Shown here one piece after another: positions 10,186-19,948 of a DNA stretch of 64,000 nt. The first letter of the stretch is position 1. Every line of letters begins with the position of its first letter. Under the pieces are notes generated by a model. It was not told where the DNA came from, made no database searches, and saw only the letters and a program-made list of their open reading frames with translations. A program made the position numbers and the translations under genes. The stretch comes from Rhodopirellula baltica (GTDB lineage: Bacteria > Planctomycetota > Planctomycetia > Pirellulales > Pirellulaceae). The stretch lies in the NCBI GenBank assembly GCA_002901265.1, contig PPHI01000096.1, positions 37,852-101,851 on the forward strand, written 5' to 3'.

Positions 10186-10377
10186 CGTATGCGCACGCAG
10201 CGGCATACGGGGCCTGCTGAATTCCCGTGAGTGCTTTCGGGTAGTGGGAGTGCAGGAAAGCAAGTTGGCTGAGTGTGGGGGCGTTAAAATCAACGTGCCG
10301 TGTGACTTGGTTTTGCAAGTTTGCTTGTGGCGCCAGGCAAATTCCCCGGAACGCCCGATTCTTTCGAGAGCTTTTCT

Positions 10378-12384
10378 ATGAACGGTGTGCTCGTTCGCAA
10401 CGCGTTGGTCGGCCTGTGTTGTTTTGCGTTCGCAACCATTGGCTTGTTTGGCAGTGGGCAGCAGCTTTGTGCGGAGGAAACTGCAAGAGCTTCGGTTGAT
10501 CACAACACCAGTCCAACGACGCCCGTCAGTGATTTGCCGCTGCAACTGCCTCGCGGGAAAGACGGCGATGGCAGCGTCCTTGTCGCCGGTGAGCTCAAGC
10601 GTTGGCACAAGATCACGCTGACTCAATCGGGGCCGTTTGCCCACGAACAAGACAACGTCCCGAATCCGTTCACCGATCACTGTTTGTCCGTCACGTTTAC
10701 CCATCGCGATGGTGCGACGTACACGGTTCCAGGCTACTTCGCCGCGGACGGAGACGCTGCGAACAGTTCAGCCGAATCGGGAAACGTGTGGCGAGCCCAT
10801 TTTGCACCGGATCGCGTTGGGGAGTGGGATTGGCAAATCTCATTTCGTAGCGGTCATCACTGTGCATTGGATGAGAATCACGCCTCCCAAAAACTTGCGC
10901 CGTACGACGGAGTCAGCGGGACGTTCACGGTGGGCGAGTCCGATAAATCAGGGCGTGATTTTCGCTCCGCCGGTCGCCTGGCCTATGTAGGTAAGCACTA
11001 CCTTCGTCATCTCGGGTCCGGCCAGTACTTCATCAAAGCGGGGGCCGACGCGCCGGAGACGTTGCTCGCTTACACGGATTTCGACAACACGGTTGCCGGC
11101 AATCCCCGAAAGGCACCTTTAAAGCAATGGGCACCACATGTTCGCGATTGGCAGACTGGTGACCCGACGTGGAAAGACGGCAAGGGCAAAGGATTGATTG
11201 GCGCGATCAACTATTTGTCTGGTAAGGGATGCAACGTGTTCTCGTTTTTGACCTACAACGCGGGCGGCGACGGTGACAACGTTTGGCCGTTCATCGATCG
11301 CGACGACAAGCTCCATTACGACTGCAGCAAACTTGACCAGTGGGGCATCGTCTTTGATCACGGCACAAATCGCGGGATGTACCTGCACTTCAAAATGCAG
11401 GAAACAGAAAACGATGACCATGTGCAAGGGCCACGCAAGGCCGCGTTCATCGCTGAGTCACTCGACGGCGGCAATTTGGGGCCGCAGCGACGCTTGTACT
11501 GCCGTGAACTGATCGCCAGGTTCGCACACCAGATGGCGCTCAATTGGAATCTCGGCGAAGAAAACACACAAACCACGGCTCAGCAAATCGCAATGATCGA
11601 CTACATCGCCGGACTGGACGCATACGACCATCACATCGTTGTGCACACCTATCCGGAAGCACAGGATCAGGTGTATCAGCCATTGCTTGGTCAGCAATCG
11701 AAGCTGACCGGGGTTTCACTACAGAATTCCGAACTTGAAACGACGCATGCACAGACGGTGAAGTGGGTTGAGGCATCGGCTGCTTCGGGGCGGCCATGGA
11801 TTGTTGCGTTTGACGAATCAGGGAGTGCCGCTCATGCCCAATGTCCGGATCTTGGCTACAACGGATTTGATGGTCGCGACCGGCAGGGGACCACTGTCTA
11901 CGACGAGCACACCGTTCGCAAGCAAACGTTGTGGGGGCATTTGATGGGTGGCGGTGCCGGGAACGAATACTATTTCGGCTACCAATTCGATCAGAATGAC
12001 ATCGTGTGCGAGGATTGGCGAAGCCGGGACCGCAGTTGGGATTATTGCCGTCACGCGCTTTCGTTCTTTCAAGGTCACGACATTCCGTTCTGGGAAATGA
12101 CCAATGCGGATGCGTTGGTCGACAACTTGCGCCATGACAATTCGAGATATTGCTTGGCAAAATCTGGCGAGCTCTATCTGGTGTATCTTCCAGAGGGCGG
12201 TGCGCATCAATTGGATCTAAGCGAAGCGCCCGGCAATTTTGCCGTGCAGTGGTACAACCCACGAAGCGGCGGAAAGTTAACGTCAGGCGAGACCGCTGAA
12301 GTCGTTGGCGGTTCTGTTGTTCGCATAGGATTGCCGCCGAATGACATCGATCTGGATTGGCTGGCTGTCGTTCGGAAACGCTAA
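10378..12384 (+). CDS. DUF5060 domain putative glycoside hydrolase, secreted
   Basis: 668 residues with a signal peptide (about residues 1-33, ending around QLCAEE); the ATG at 10378 is chosen because the signal peptide begins there, although the frame is open from 10321. Residues about 55-170 match the DUF5060 beta-domain ([28 protein letters not shown]). A TIM-barrel-like region follows, with [27 protein letters not shown], an acidic WNLGEEN site typical of the barrel clan (candidate acid/base) and IVAFDESG as a candidate second acid. The tail resembles the putative collagen-binding beta-domain found after such barrels ([28 protein letters not shown]). It probably acts on polysaccharide outside the cytoplasm; the substrate is unknown. 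The tRNA terminator upstream separates it from the tRNA unit. Confidence 0.85.
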   Translation: MNGVLVRNALVGLCCFAFATIGLFGSGQQLCAEETARASVDHNTSPTTPVSDLPLQLPRGKDGDGSVLVAGELKRWHKITLTQSGPFAHEQDNVPNPFTDHCLSVTFTHRDGATYTVPGYFAADGDAANSSAESGNVWRAHFAPDRVGEWDWQISFRSGHHCALDENHASQKLAPYDGVSGTFTVGESDKSGRDFRSAGRLAYVGKHYLRHLGSGQYFIKAGADAPETLLAYTDFDNTVAGNPRKAPLKQWAPHVRDWQTGDPTWKDGKGKGLIGAINYLSGKGCNVFSFLTYNAGGDGDNVWPFIDRDDKLHYDCSKLDQWGIVFDHGTNRGMYLHFKMQETENDDHVQGPRKAAFIAESLDGGNLGPQRRLYCRELIARFAHQMALNWNLGEENTQTTAQQIAMIDYIAGLDAYDHHIVVHTYPEAQDQVYQPLLGQQSKLTGVSLQNSELETTHAQTVKWVEASAASGRPWIVAFDESGSAAHAQCPDLGYNGFDGRDRQGTTVYDEHTVRKQTLWGHLMGGGAGNEYYFGYQFDQNDIVCEDWRSRDRSWDYCRHALSFFQGHDIPFWEMTNADALVDNLRHDNSRYCLAKSGELYLVYLPEGGAHQLDLSEAPGNFAVQWYNPRSGGKLTSGETAEVVGGSVVRIGLPPNDIDLDWLAVVRKR

Positions 12385-12591
12385 CAGCGAGTACTACCGC
12401 CGGATTGATGAGGACGTTGACTCGAGTTATTTCAACTCGCCGCTCGTCACGGAACTAATTGGACCAATCGTTGCCTGGTCAACTGGTTTTGCGGTTGGTT
12501 CTGGAGGGCGCATCTTAGCGGTCGCTTGTCGAGCCAGAGCTGAAAAGATGCCTGAAAACGCAGTCTCCGTCGTCTTCTCACGGTACCGTTG

Positions 12592-13524
12592 ATGAACTCG
12601 CGAAAAGTTGTTGCCTCGTATTTTGCCATTCAAGCGTTGGGAGTGATCGCTTGGTGGCTGGTACTGTTGATGGCACCTTGGAGTGTGTTCTGGTTTTGGC
12701 CGAGCCAGTGGCCGGCAATCAGTTTGTACGTCTTTTCGGTTGCCGATCTCTTGTTGATTGTCATCGGTTCGGCGGTCGCAGCGATAGGCGTTTGGCGGCG
12801 GAGCGGATGGGCGAGGCAAGCGGTTTGGATTGTCACCGCAGTTTGTTGGTACCCGACGCTCGTCTGTCTCACAGCGAGCGTGGCGACAGGAGAAGCGTGG
12901 AAAGCTGCAGCCATGATGGTATGCATGTCAGGATTGTCGTTGGCAATGGCAACCGCGATCGGCAATCGCGATACCGGTCCGGCAGCGTTTCGGGTCGCGA
13001 CGATGTCACACCGACAGGCTTTGATCGCAACCTGTTTTCAGATCCTGATTTTTTGGGGAACGTTCCTTTGGGTCTTGCCGATGGCAATTGTCGAATTGCA
13101 GGCAGAACTCGAATGGCCTCGATTTAGTCATTCGTATCAGACGAGTCTTTCGGCGGTCCTCTTCGTTCTGGCTTCTTGCCTTGGAATTTGGTGCGGTTGG
13201 TCGATGGTATCACGCGGAGGTGGAACACCGTTGCCTACGGCGTCGGCACCGGAGCTGGTGGTCAGCGGGCCCTATCGCTACGTGCGGAACCCGATGGCGG
13301 TCGCGGGAATCTTGCAGGGATGTGCGATGGGATGGTTACTAGGCAGTTTGCCGGTGATTGCGTACAGCTTGATTGGTGTATTTGTCTGGCATGTGTTTGT
13401 CCGTCCTGCCGAAGAAGACGATCTCGCTGAGCGATTTGGTGATCAATACACGCGGTATCGCGATCAGGTCGGTGTATGGGTGCCAAGACGATTGCCTTCT
13501 GGGAGCACGTCCCCCAAGCTGTGA
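12592..13524 (+). CDS. Isoprenylcysteine methyltransferase/PEMT-like membrane protein
   Basis: 310 residues. Six or seven hydrophobic helices occupy residues 5-215. The C-terminal quarter carries the membrane-methyltransferase signature GPYRYVRNPMAVAG (near residue 226) and the acidic/aromatic ending EEDDLAERFGDQYTRYR, as in the ICMT/PEMT/NnrU-like families that use S-adenosylmethionine. Bacterial members usually methylate lipids or small molecules; the substrate here cannot be told. The ATG at 12592 is preferred to the TTG immediately before it. The gap upstream is 207 bp, so it probably has its own promoter. Confidence 0.85.
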   Translation: MNSRKVVASYFAIQALGVIAWWLVLLMAPWSVFWFWPSQWPAISLYVFSVADLLLIVIGSAVAAIGVWRRSGWARQAVWIVTAVCWYPTLVCLTASVATGEAWKAAAMMVCMSGLSLAMATAIGNRDTGPAAFRVATMSHRQALIATCFQILIFWGTFLWVLPMAIVELQAELEWPRFSHSYQTSLSAVLFVLASCLGIWCGWSMVSRGGGTPLPTASAPELVVSGPYRYVRNPMAVAGILQGCAMGWLLGSLPVIAYSLIGVFVWHVFVRPAEEDDLAERFGDQYTRYRDQVGVWVPRRLPSGSTSPKL

Positions 13525-13652
13525 GCGTCTCAACGGTTGCCAACCCTCAACGATTTGTGAATTCGATCAATTGCTTTTTGTGGTCAACGTTCGATAATGC
13601 AATTGTGGGACACAACGATTTATCTCAGGCCACTCTATCGAGTGGGCGTTCA

Positions 13653-14054
13653 ATGCGGCCTTCTTCCCTTCACCGAGTCGTCTTTCAGCTGATCCTTCTG
13701 GGACTCGGTGTTTTCGTCGCCGGATTGAACGTTGTCGCTGCTTCTTGCGATATTCAAGCGCCAGCCGTAGGCACAAAGGCAGGGAACTTTGAGCACTCGC
13801 CGGAGAATTTTGCGGCGGTTAAGAATGGCGTTTGGCAGCCAGTAGGTGCCGAGAGCGAAACTCATGCGTTGCGTACGTCTGAGCCCGTCAACTCATCGGC
13901 GGACAATGAAACGGAATCTGAGCGTCTGCATGAAGGAAGCGTCGTCGCGATTGAAAGGCGACTGCCGTTCGGGCGTTTCGCGATTGTCAAAACGTCGGCA
14001 GTCTGCTTTGGGCTGCCAACGCTCTGCGAAATGGGAATTCGATTGCAAATCTAG
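13653..14054 (+). CDS. Small secreted protein of unknown function
   Basis: 133 residues. A convincing signal peptide (MRPSSLHR followed by a leucine/valine-rich core ending near VVAASC) begins at the ATG at 13653, although the frame is open further upstream. A Cys directly after the hydrophobic core could be a lipobox cysteine, but the residues before it (VAAS) fit only loosely. The rest is Ser/Glu/Asn-rich with no recognised domain and a short hydrophobic C-terminus. Function unknown; coding status moderately sure. Confidence 0.5.
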   Translation: MRPSSLHRVVFQLILLGLGVFVAGLNVVAASCDIQAPAVGTKAGNFEHSPENFAAVKNGVWQPVGAESETHALRTSEPVNSSADNETESERLHEGSVVAIERRLPFGRFAIVKTSAVCFGLPTLCEMGIRLQI

Positions 14055-14129
14055 GGACGGCAACGACCACGTTGCGCTTTCCTCATTTGATTTCAATCGA
14101 TCTTCACCTTACTTGAAGGATGATTTCCC

Positions 14130-14690
14130 ATGTTTTTTATCAACCGTGTTCCCAAGCAACCGTCCAGTCAGTTGCCTTCGCGAGTGATCCAAGCGATCGC
14201 GGCGGGGGATTATGCCACCGCATGTGATGCTTTGCAGGCGATGTCATGTACGCCCAAGCAGCGAGACGTCTTAGGCGTTTGCTTTATCCGAGCTGGACGA
14301 TTTCAATCCGCTGTCGAACTCTACAAGTCAATGTGTTTGCTTCATAACACAACGATGCTGCGTCCCGGAATCGAAGACTCCGTCAAGATCAACTATGCGA
14401 CGGCGGTGCTGCTGGCTGGCAGACCAAGCGGTGCGTTGGAAATTCTCGCTGACGTGGTTAATCATTCCAACGACGAAGAACTTGTGCTGCGTACGGCGAT
14501 CAAGGAATGGGAACGAAGTCTCTCGTTTTGGCAGCGTTTGGATTGGCGTCTCAATCGGATTCAGCCTCCGAACACCTGTGTCACGATCAACGGGACATTG
14601 GGAATGCTTCCCAGTGGGCTGTTGGAGTCGGCTTCGTCTTCGCGGCCAGAATCGGATGCGGAACAAACTCCGCCACCCATCGCTGCCTGA
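14130..14690 (+). CDS. TPR-like helical protein, function unknown
   Basis: 186 residues. A GAAGGA ribosome binding site at 14115-14120 precedes the ATG by 9 bases. Residues about 20-140 look like two or three tetratricopeptide-style helix pairs (AAGDYATACDALQAM, RAGRFQSAVELYKSM, LAGRPSGALEILADVV), a scaffold for protein contact. The tail is Ser/Pro-rich. It lies 32 bp before kptA on the same strand and may share its transcript. No catalytic motif is present. Confidence 0.75.
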   Translation: MFFINRVPKQPSSQLPSRVIQAIAAGDYATACDALQAMSCTPKQRDVLGVCFIRAGRFQSAVELYKSMCLLHNTTMLRPGIEDSVKINYATAVLLAGRPSGALEILADVVNHSNDEELVLRTAIKEWERSLSFWQRLDWRLNRIQPPNTCVTINGTLGMLPSGLLESASSSRPESDAEQTPPPIAA

Positions 14691-14722
14691 CAGCCTGCCA
14701 AGCGAGTCAACTCGATAGACTC

Positions 14723-15295
14723 ATGAGTATGAATCACAAAAACAACTTGGTAGCGGTGAGTAAATTTTTGAGCCTGGTTCTTCGGCACCGGCCAGACGTG
14801 ATTGGTGTCGAGTTGGACTCGGAGGGGTGGGTTGAAATTGAGGCATTGATTTCACAAGCCAACACGCACGGAAAGTCGTTGACGTTGGAGCAAGTCCACG
14901 AGGCGATTGTGAACAACGACAAAAAGCGGTTTGCGTTGAGTGACGATGGGCTTCGTATTCGCGCGAATCAAGGGCATTCGGTGGCGGGAGTCGATCTCTT
15001 GTTTGATGCGGCGGAGCCTCCCAAGGTTCTCTATCACGGCACTGTTTCGGCATTTCTGGAACGTATTCGTCGACAAGGATTACAGAAACGGTCTCGGCAC
15101 CACGTTCATCTATCAAGTGATAGAGTTACTGCAGAGAAAGTCGGCTCGCGACGCGGCAAACCGGTGGTATTGACGGTTGATGCAGCAACGATGTTTGCCG
15201 ACGGGCACGTGTTCTTTCTCTCTGCCAATGGCGTTTGGTTGGTTGACGCGGTGCCGGAACCCTATCTGGCGTTTCCTGTAGGAGCATGCGAGTGA
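14723..15295 (+). CDS. kptA: RNA 2'-phosphotransferase (Tpt1/KptA family)
   Basis: 190 residues, typical of the family. It uses NAD+ to remove an internal RNA 2'-phosphate, giving ADP-ribose 1'',2''-cyclic phosphate and nicotinamide. The conserved residues are all visible: FLSLVLRHRPD with Arg21-His22, RIRANQGHS with Arg80 and His85, LYHGT (103-107), and RHHVHLS (125-131), which supplies the last Arg. The sequence therefore predicts an active enzyme. The frame is open upstream, but homology starts at MSMNHKNN; the ATG at 14729 is an alternative. The stop overlaps the start of the AAA ATPase gene, so the two are translationally coupled. The physiological substrate in bacteria is not established. 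Confidence 0.95.
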   Translation: MSMNHKNNLVAVSKFLSLVLRHRPDVIGVELDSEGWVEIEALISQANTHGKSLTLEQVHEAIVNNDKKRFALSDDGLRIRANQGHSVAGVDLLFDAAEPPKVLYHGTVSAFLERIRRQGLQKRSRHHVHLSSDRVTAEKVGSRRGKPVVLTVDAATMFADGHVFFLSANGVWLVDAVPEPYLAFPVGACE

Positions 15296-16410
15296 TCGAT
15301 CGAATTGCGGTTTCTGGTTATCGGTCGATTCGATCTATCATTTTGCAGCTCGGACAGTTGACGGTGATCACCGGTGCGAACGGGACCGGGAAATCAAATC
15401 TTTATCGCGCGTTGAAGTTGATCGCCGATGCTGCGGCGGGACGGCTTGGCGAATCGATCGCAAGAGAAGGCGGTTTCGAGTCGATTCTTTGGGCGGGGGT
15501 GAAGAAGAACAAGAAAGATCCTGTCGCTGTACGATTGGGGTTTACGGCTGATCCTTATAGCTACTGTTTCGATCTTGGTCTGCCGGTTCCAATGCATTCG
15601 GCCTTCGACGGCGACCCTGAAATGAAACGCGAGTGTTTGTGGCGGGGTGTTGGGATGGACCCCAAGGCACTTTGCGTTGATCGCAAAGTGAGGACGCTTC
15701 GGTGTCGCGGTGGTTCAGGAAAATGGGAGGATGTCGATTTGCCGTTGTCGCGGCATGGAAGCATGCTTTCGGAATACTCGGATCCCTTCAACGCACCCGA
15801 GTTGGTTGTGATGCGGGAACTGATTTGTTCGTGGCGATTCTATGATACGTTCCGCGTTGATGCAGACTCACCAGCACGCCGGACGTCCATTGCCACATTC
15901 ACTCCGGTGATGGCGAGTGATGGGCGCGACTTGGTTGCGGCGTTACAAACGATCTTCGAGATTGGTGATGCGGATGGGCTATTGGATGCAATTGATGACG
16001 CTTTTCCTGGCTCGATTCTGAAGATCGATTGTCTCGATTCTGGGTTGCAGGCGAGTCTGCAGCAGCCGGGGATCAAGCGTGATTTGACTGCGTCGGAATT
16101 ATCGGATGGGACGTTGAGGTACCTGTTGCTTGTTGCGGCACTTTTGACACCACGGCCTCCAGCACTGTTCGTCCTCAATGAGCCGGAAAACAGCTTGCAC
16201 CCTGAGTTGATGCCGTCGTTGGCAAAGTTGATCAAGAAGGCTGCTGAGAATAGCCAAATTGTGGTTGTCAGCCATAGTGCCAGACTGGTCGAACTATTGG
16301 AGGAAGACGACGTTTGCGTTCCTATTCAATTGGAGAAAGTCGGCGGCGAAACAGTCATTGCTGGTGGCGATCTGTTGAGCCAATACGGATGGAAGTGGCC
16401 AAGCCGATGA
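15292..16410 (+). CDS. AAA/ABC-type ATPase (COG4637-like), coupled to kptA
   Basis: About 372 residues. Seen: Walker A GANGTGKSN near residue 28, a long mixed insert, an ABC-like signature ELSDGTLRYL, a Walker B of the form LFVLNEPENSLHPEL (Asn in place of the usual Asp is normal for this family) and an H-loop VVVSHSARLVE. This is the RecF/SMC-like predicted ATPase group. Two starts are possible: ATG at 15286, or GTG at 15292, which forms a GTGA overlap with the kptA stop and has AGGAG (15280-15284) at 7 bases; I prefer the GTG. Family members occur in DNA-repair and defence contexts, but this one has no attached nuclease domain. Its role next to kptA is unknown. Confidence 0.88.
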   Translation: MIDRIAVSGYRSIRSIILQLGQLTVITGANGTGKSNLYRALKLIADAAAGRLGESIAREGGFESILWAGVKKNKKDPVAVRLGFTADPYSYCFDLGLPVPMHSAFDGDPEMKRECLWRGVGMDPKALCVDRKVRTLRCRGGSGKWEDVDLPLSRHGSMLSEYSDPFNAPELVVMRELICSWRFYDTFRVDADSPARRTSIATFTPVMASDGRDLVAALQTIFEIGDADGLLDAIDDAFPGSILKIDCLDSGLQASLQQPGIKRDLTASELSDGTLRYLLLVAALLTPRPPALFVLNEPENSLHPELMPSLAKLIKKAAENSQIVVVSHSARLVELLEEDDVCVPIQLEKVGGETVIAGGDLLSQYGWKWPSR

Positions 16411-16536
16411 GCAGAAAAAAAGAAGCGGCATTGCGATCCCGGAAAGTTATCTTCGATTCCCGCTAGAATGGGGGAACTTCTTTCGTCCGCCGCTGTCGAA
16501 TTAGAACGCCAAACTACCGTTTCGAAGGATGTTGCT

Positions 16537-17100
16537 GTGAAGAAACTTGTCTGTGTGATCGCGTGTGCCATGGTCGGAATTGCGTCGACATTTGCACAGG
16601 AGCCGAACGCTGGTCCGGGTTCAACTCGTTTTGACGACTCCGCCATGTTTGCCGGTCCGACGCAGGACGTGACTTATCAAGTCATTTGGTTGATCGAATC
16701 CGACGACGCCAATCGCGAGGCTTACTCAGGGCCAGCGAGCGGCGGATTGACGGAGGCGGGTTATGGGCGACTGGTGCGGGCCGGGAGTGCGACGGCAGCG
16801 GTGACAATTGGCCAGCCATCGACGGTGACCGGAAAATCTCGATATGGCCAGATGAGTGTTCTAACGTCGCTTTTGAATACGACCGAGCAGGACAAGCTAC
16901 AGATCAAAGTGCAATTGCGCATACAGAATCAAACACCGCTTTCGATCGAAAGCACCATGCGTGTTCCTATGGACCGTTGGTTTTTGATCGGTTCCGCGGA
17001 TTCGCGAGTCGGCTTACCCAAGCACGACGCGGACGGAAAGCGTGGCTTGGCAATCATGAAAATCACCGATGGCGTGCTGCTACTTGATTCAGAGAAGTAG
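16537..17100 (+). CDS. Secreted protein of unknown function
   Basis: 187 residues if started at the GTG at 16537, which has GAAGGA at 16524-16529, 7 bases away, and begins a good signal peptide (KKLVCVIACAMVGIASTFAQ). The frame is open back to 16468, but that part is polar. The mature part is beta-rich and includes SRYGQMSVLTSLLN and RVPMDRWFLIGSAD, which is reminiscent of secretin-type or other periplasmic beta domains, though no family is assigned. It is followed by a convergent GNAT gene. Confidence 0.7.
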   Translation: MKKLVCVIACAMVGIASTFAQEPNAGPGSTRFDDSAMFAGPTQDVTYQVIWLIESDDANREAYSGPASGGLTEAGYGRLVRAGSATAAVTIGQPSTVTGKSRYGQMSVLTSLLNTTEQDKLQIKVQLRIQNQTPLSIESTMRVPMDRWFLIGSADSRVGLPKHDADGKRGLAIMKITDGVLLLDSEK

Positions 17101-17126
17101 ATCCACTAGCGATTGAAGTCTAGTGC

Positions 17127-17603
17127 TCACCCTCGTCGCATTTGAAAGTTGGTGAGCCGGACGCCGCGACAATTGACCGATTGCTCGGTGACGACAGCGA
17201 AGCCCATTTTTTCGAAGAAGGATTTGGCGGTGATGCTGGCGTCAGTGCTAATGCTTTCGATGCCTTCCGTTTCGGCGTCATGAATGAGCTGTTCGACCAG
17301 GCGTCGCGCGATCCCTTGACCTTGGTGGTCTGCCGACACGAACAGTCGATCGAGATGTCCTGCTTTGGTCATGTCGGTGAAGCCAACCACCGAGTTATTT
17401 TCGATCGCTACATAGGCGAATCGGCTATTAAACCGTTCTCGCCATGCGTCTTGATCGATTTCTGCGGGGGCCCAAGCATCGACTTGCTCCTTCGTGTAGT
17501 CGCGAATGTTGACACGATGGACACACTTGCGAAACAGCATCAAACAATCGGCCGCGTCGCTTGGTTCGAACGCTCGAATGCAGAATCGTGACTCGTTGCA
17601 CAT
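17127..17603 (-). CDS. GNAT-family N-acetyltransferase
   Basis: 158 residues from the ATG at 17603; the frame is open to 17690, but the extension lacks family similarity. Seen: CIRAFEPSDAADCLMLF at the start, FAYVAIENNSVVGFTDM for beta-2 to beta-4, the acetyl-CoA loop DHQGQGIARRLVEQL (Q/RxxGxG/A), and the closing FFEKMGFAVV. It transfers acetyl from acetyl-CoA to an amine; the substrate is unknown. It is convergent with the secreted-protein gene upstream, with a 26-bp gap. Confidence 0.9.
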   Translation of the reverse strand: MCNESRFCIRAFEPSDAADCLMLFRKCVHRVNIRDYTKEQVDAWAPAEIDQDAWRERFNSRFAYVAIENNSVVGFTDMTKAGHLDRLFVSADHQGQGIARRLVEQLIHDAETEGIESISTDASITAKSFFEKMGFAVVTEQSVNCRGVRLTNFQMRRG

Positions 17604-17888
17604 GTTCTTTTTTGCGAAGGGAACAGGGAACTTTCTCGACGGATGCGAACCTGGAACAGCAACTTTGCGACTAATACTACGAGCCAGCAAATTTGGTGGC
17701 TGTACCGATTCTAGAAATGATCGGCCCGATTTCCAGCAGCTTCGGTGAGTTCAGCGATGCGTCAGTCGATTTTTCAATACTTCATTGCGCCGCGCGTTTC
17801 CAAGTAGCGTGGACGCCTTTTATCGAGACCGCCATGACGTTGGTCAATGGTGAGGAAACAATTCAATGACACACAGCATAGAACATCG

Positions 17889-18254
17889 ATGGACACGACC
17901 ACCGAAAACCACTTTTCGACGCAGGTTGTGACGCGAGTCGCAGGAGAAGACATTCGTCCCGGTGACTTCGTCACGGTTCTGAATGAGATGATCGAGCTTC
18001 CTTCGTTTTTGTGGGGTTGTTCAGCAGGCATTGTTTCAGCTGAAGAACCAATTCGTTCTGTTTACAAACCTCAAGACGCTGGCAACCCAAGCAAAGTCGT
18101 CGCAGTTTGCTTGCCGTTCGTTTACGTCAAACGGGCGTTTGGTGGAATCAGGGTCTTCGATACCCGGCGACACCAATTGGTTCGGCTTGATCGACAAACC
18201 GGACGAATGGTTTGGAAACGACTGAGGGTAAAGCGAAAGAAAAAACGCAAGTAA
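17889..18254 (+). CDS. Small conserved-looking protein, basic C-terminus
   Basis: 121 residues from the ATG at 17889 (open back to 17847). The first half is a compact beta-rich region (RVAGEDIRPGDFVTVLNEM) resembling the hedgehog/intein-like or SH3-type barrels that begin with xxGDxV. The C-terminus is strongly basic (RLRVKRKKKRK), suggesting nucleic-acid or membrane contact. A strong terminator follows 14 bases after the stop, supporting a real, short transcription unit. No function is assigned. Confidence 0.65.
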   Translation: MDTTTENHFSTQVVTRVAGEDIRPGDFVTVLNEMIELPSFLWGCSAGIVSAEEPIRSVYKPQDAGNPSKVVAVCLPFVYVKRAFGGIRVFDTRRHQLVRLDRQTGRMVWKRLRVKRKKKRK

Positions 18255-18268
18255 GCGAAATTCACAAG

Positions 18269-18306
18269 ACGCCCGTTGCAACGATCGGTTTGCAGCGGGC
18301 GTTTTT
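18269..18306 (+). terminator. Rho-independent terminator
   Basis: A 12-bp stem ACGCCCGTTGCA/TGCAGCGGGCGT with one U:G wobble, a 10-base loop and a T5 tail. It ends the unit of the small basic protein gene. Confidence 0.88.
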
Positions 18307-18395
18307 CGCGTAACGGTTCGACTTCGAATCCGCTTGGTTAGGAGCGTCTGGATCTCGTACGCTGACCTGATCTCTTTTGAAGTGAGTACCGTACC

Positions 18396-18809
18396 ATGTG
18401 GCAGTTGAAAATGTTGCAGATCAAAACGCCTGGTTTTCTGGCAAGAACCTTCGCCCCGCTGTGCTTGATCGCGGCATCGTTCTTGGTGGCACCGCAAGCT
18501 CAAGCACAAACTTCGATTCCGCTTTACACGACCAGCTATAGCGTTCAGGTGGAGTGGTATTTTTGGCGAAGTGGAGGGACGTATTGGGCCACGGAGTTTG
18601 AGTCTGACAACTATGTAGAGGCCGAATTGATTTACGAATTGTTCGATGCGGCGTTGGAGTCTGGAACGCTTGTCGAGATCTTGGGGGGGAACATCAGTTC
18701 CTGGATTCCAATCGATGTTCGCCTGAGAACGATCCGTCACTGGAACATCGACCTGTTGGAGCCGGTCACGGTGAACACAACGCCTGGTTACAATTGGACA
18801 AGGCAGTGA
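18396..18809 (+). CDS. Small secreted protein of unknown function
   Basis: 137 residues. The signal peptide has a basic start and the core LCLIAASFLVA, with a probable cleavage after PQAQAQ (about residue 38). The mature part is aromatic-rich (SVQVEWYFWRSGGTYW), with later short beta segments. It lies between a terminator and the split ADP-ribosylglycohydrolase gene. Function unknown. Confidence 0.65.
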   Translation: MWQLKMLQIKTPGFLARTFAPLCLIAASFLVAPQAQAQTSIPLYTTSYSVQVEWYFWRSGGTYWATEFESDNYVEAELIYELFDAALESGTLVEILGGNISSWIPIDVRLRTIRHWNIDLLEPVTVNTTPGYNWTRQ

Positions 18810-18836
18810 GTTCTTTGATCGGTAGGGTGATTCAGG

Positions 18837-19930
18837 ATGGTAGTGCGGGACAAGACTGATGCGATCGTTGGATGTATCCTTGGGACCGCGGTTGGCGATG
18901 CGTTGGGGTTGCCGTACGAAGGGCTGACTCCGTCTCGCGCACGAAGAATGCTCGGCGCTCCAAGTCGCTATCGGTTTTTGTTTGCCAAAGGCATGATCTC
19001 GGATGATACCGAGCACACCTGCATGGTTGCGCAGTCGCTGATCGAATCTGGGATGGATGTTGAACTGTTCGGAAAATGTCTTGCGCGACGTTTGCGATGG
19101 TGGCTGTTCGCTTTGCCAGCAGGAGTCGGCAAAGCAACCGCTCAGGCGGGAATTAGATTGTGGCTGGGGAGAGGCCCAAGCAAAGCAGGCGTGTTTTCAG
19201 CGGGGAATGGTCCCGCGATGCGAGCGGCAATTTTCGGGGCAGCTGTTGATGATGTTTCTCTGCTTTTGCAGCTGGTGCAACGCTCTTCGTATTTGACGCA
19301 CACCGACCCCAAGGCCGAGTATGGTGCGATTGCAGTTGCTTGGCAGCGAAGCACGCACGAGAATCTGAAGTGATTGATCCAAGGTGTTGGTTAGATGGAG
19401 TGATCGACGCAACGAAGGGCGACTGCGACGAATGGATCGAATTGCTTCAGTCTGCAATCGCGAGCGTCGAGCGTAATGAATCGACTGTTGATTTTGCGAG
19501 GCAGGTTGGCCTCGAGCGTGGTGTAACAGGGTATGTCTATCACACCGTGCCGATCGCGATTCATGCTTGGCTTTCAAGTCCTGACGACTACCGAAAAGCC
19601 GTCGTTGCGGCGATCGAATGCGGCGGAGATGCTGATACGGTCGCCGCAATCGTAGGAGGGATCGTGGGGTCGCGGACAGGCGAAAAAGAAATCCCTGGGA
19701 ACTGGTTGAATGACCTTTGGGAATGGCCGCGAAGCGTGAAATGGATGCGGCATGTTGGCCAGACTGTTGCGGTTGGGGGTGAAGGTCAACACCGCATCCA
19801 AGCACCGAAGGTCAACCCAGTAAGTGTTGTCTTTCGAAACGTTCTGTTCTTGCTCGTCGTCTTGTTCCACGGTTTTCGTCGCTTGGCCCCTCCGTATGAT
19901 CGTACGCTGTCTCATCAGTCATCGAACTAG
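18837..19930 (+). pseudogene. ADP-ribosylglycohydrolase, split by a frameshift
   Basis: Two overlapping frames together make one DraG-family protein. Frame 1 (18837-19373) holds [18 protein letters not shown], the metal-site SDDTEHTCM and [13 protein letters not shown]; frame 2 (from about 19340 to 19930) continues at once with the family helices and ends with ECGGDADTVAAIVGGIVG, the second metal-binding site. At 19338-19343 (GCTTGG) insertion of one base would restore a continuous Ala-Leu-Ala-Ala-Lys reading. No slippery heptamer is present, so programmed frameshifting is unlikely. The family hydrolyses ADP-ribose from proteins or small molecules. All metal-binding motifs survive on the two halves, so the break is recent or a base error. 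The C-terminal 45 residues add a hydrophobic helix. Confidence 0.85.
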
Positions 19931-19948
19931 CCGCCGAAGAAACTTGCA

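Noticed and set aside
18036..19016. Reverse frame of 326 codons
   Set aside because: Crosses a terminator, a signal-peptide gene and the ADP-ribosylglycohydrolase start, all with better evidence; composition Arg/Gln/Ser-rich.
19330..19350. Programmed -1 frameshift in the ADP-ribosylglycohydrolase
   Set aside because: No X-XXY-YYZ heptamer or downstream hairpin was seen at the switch point.
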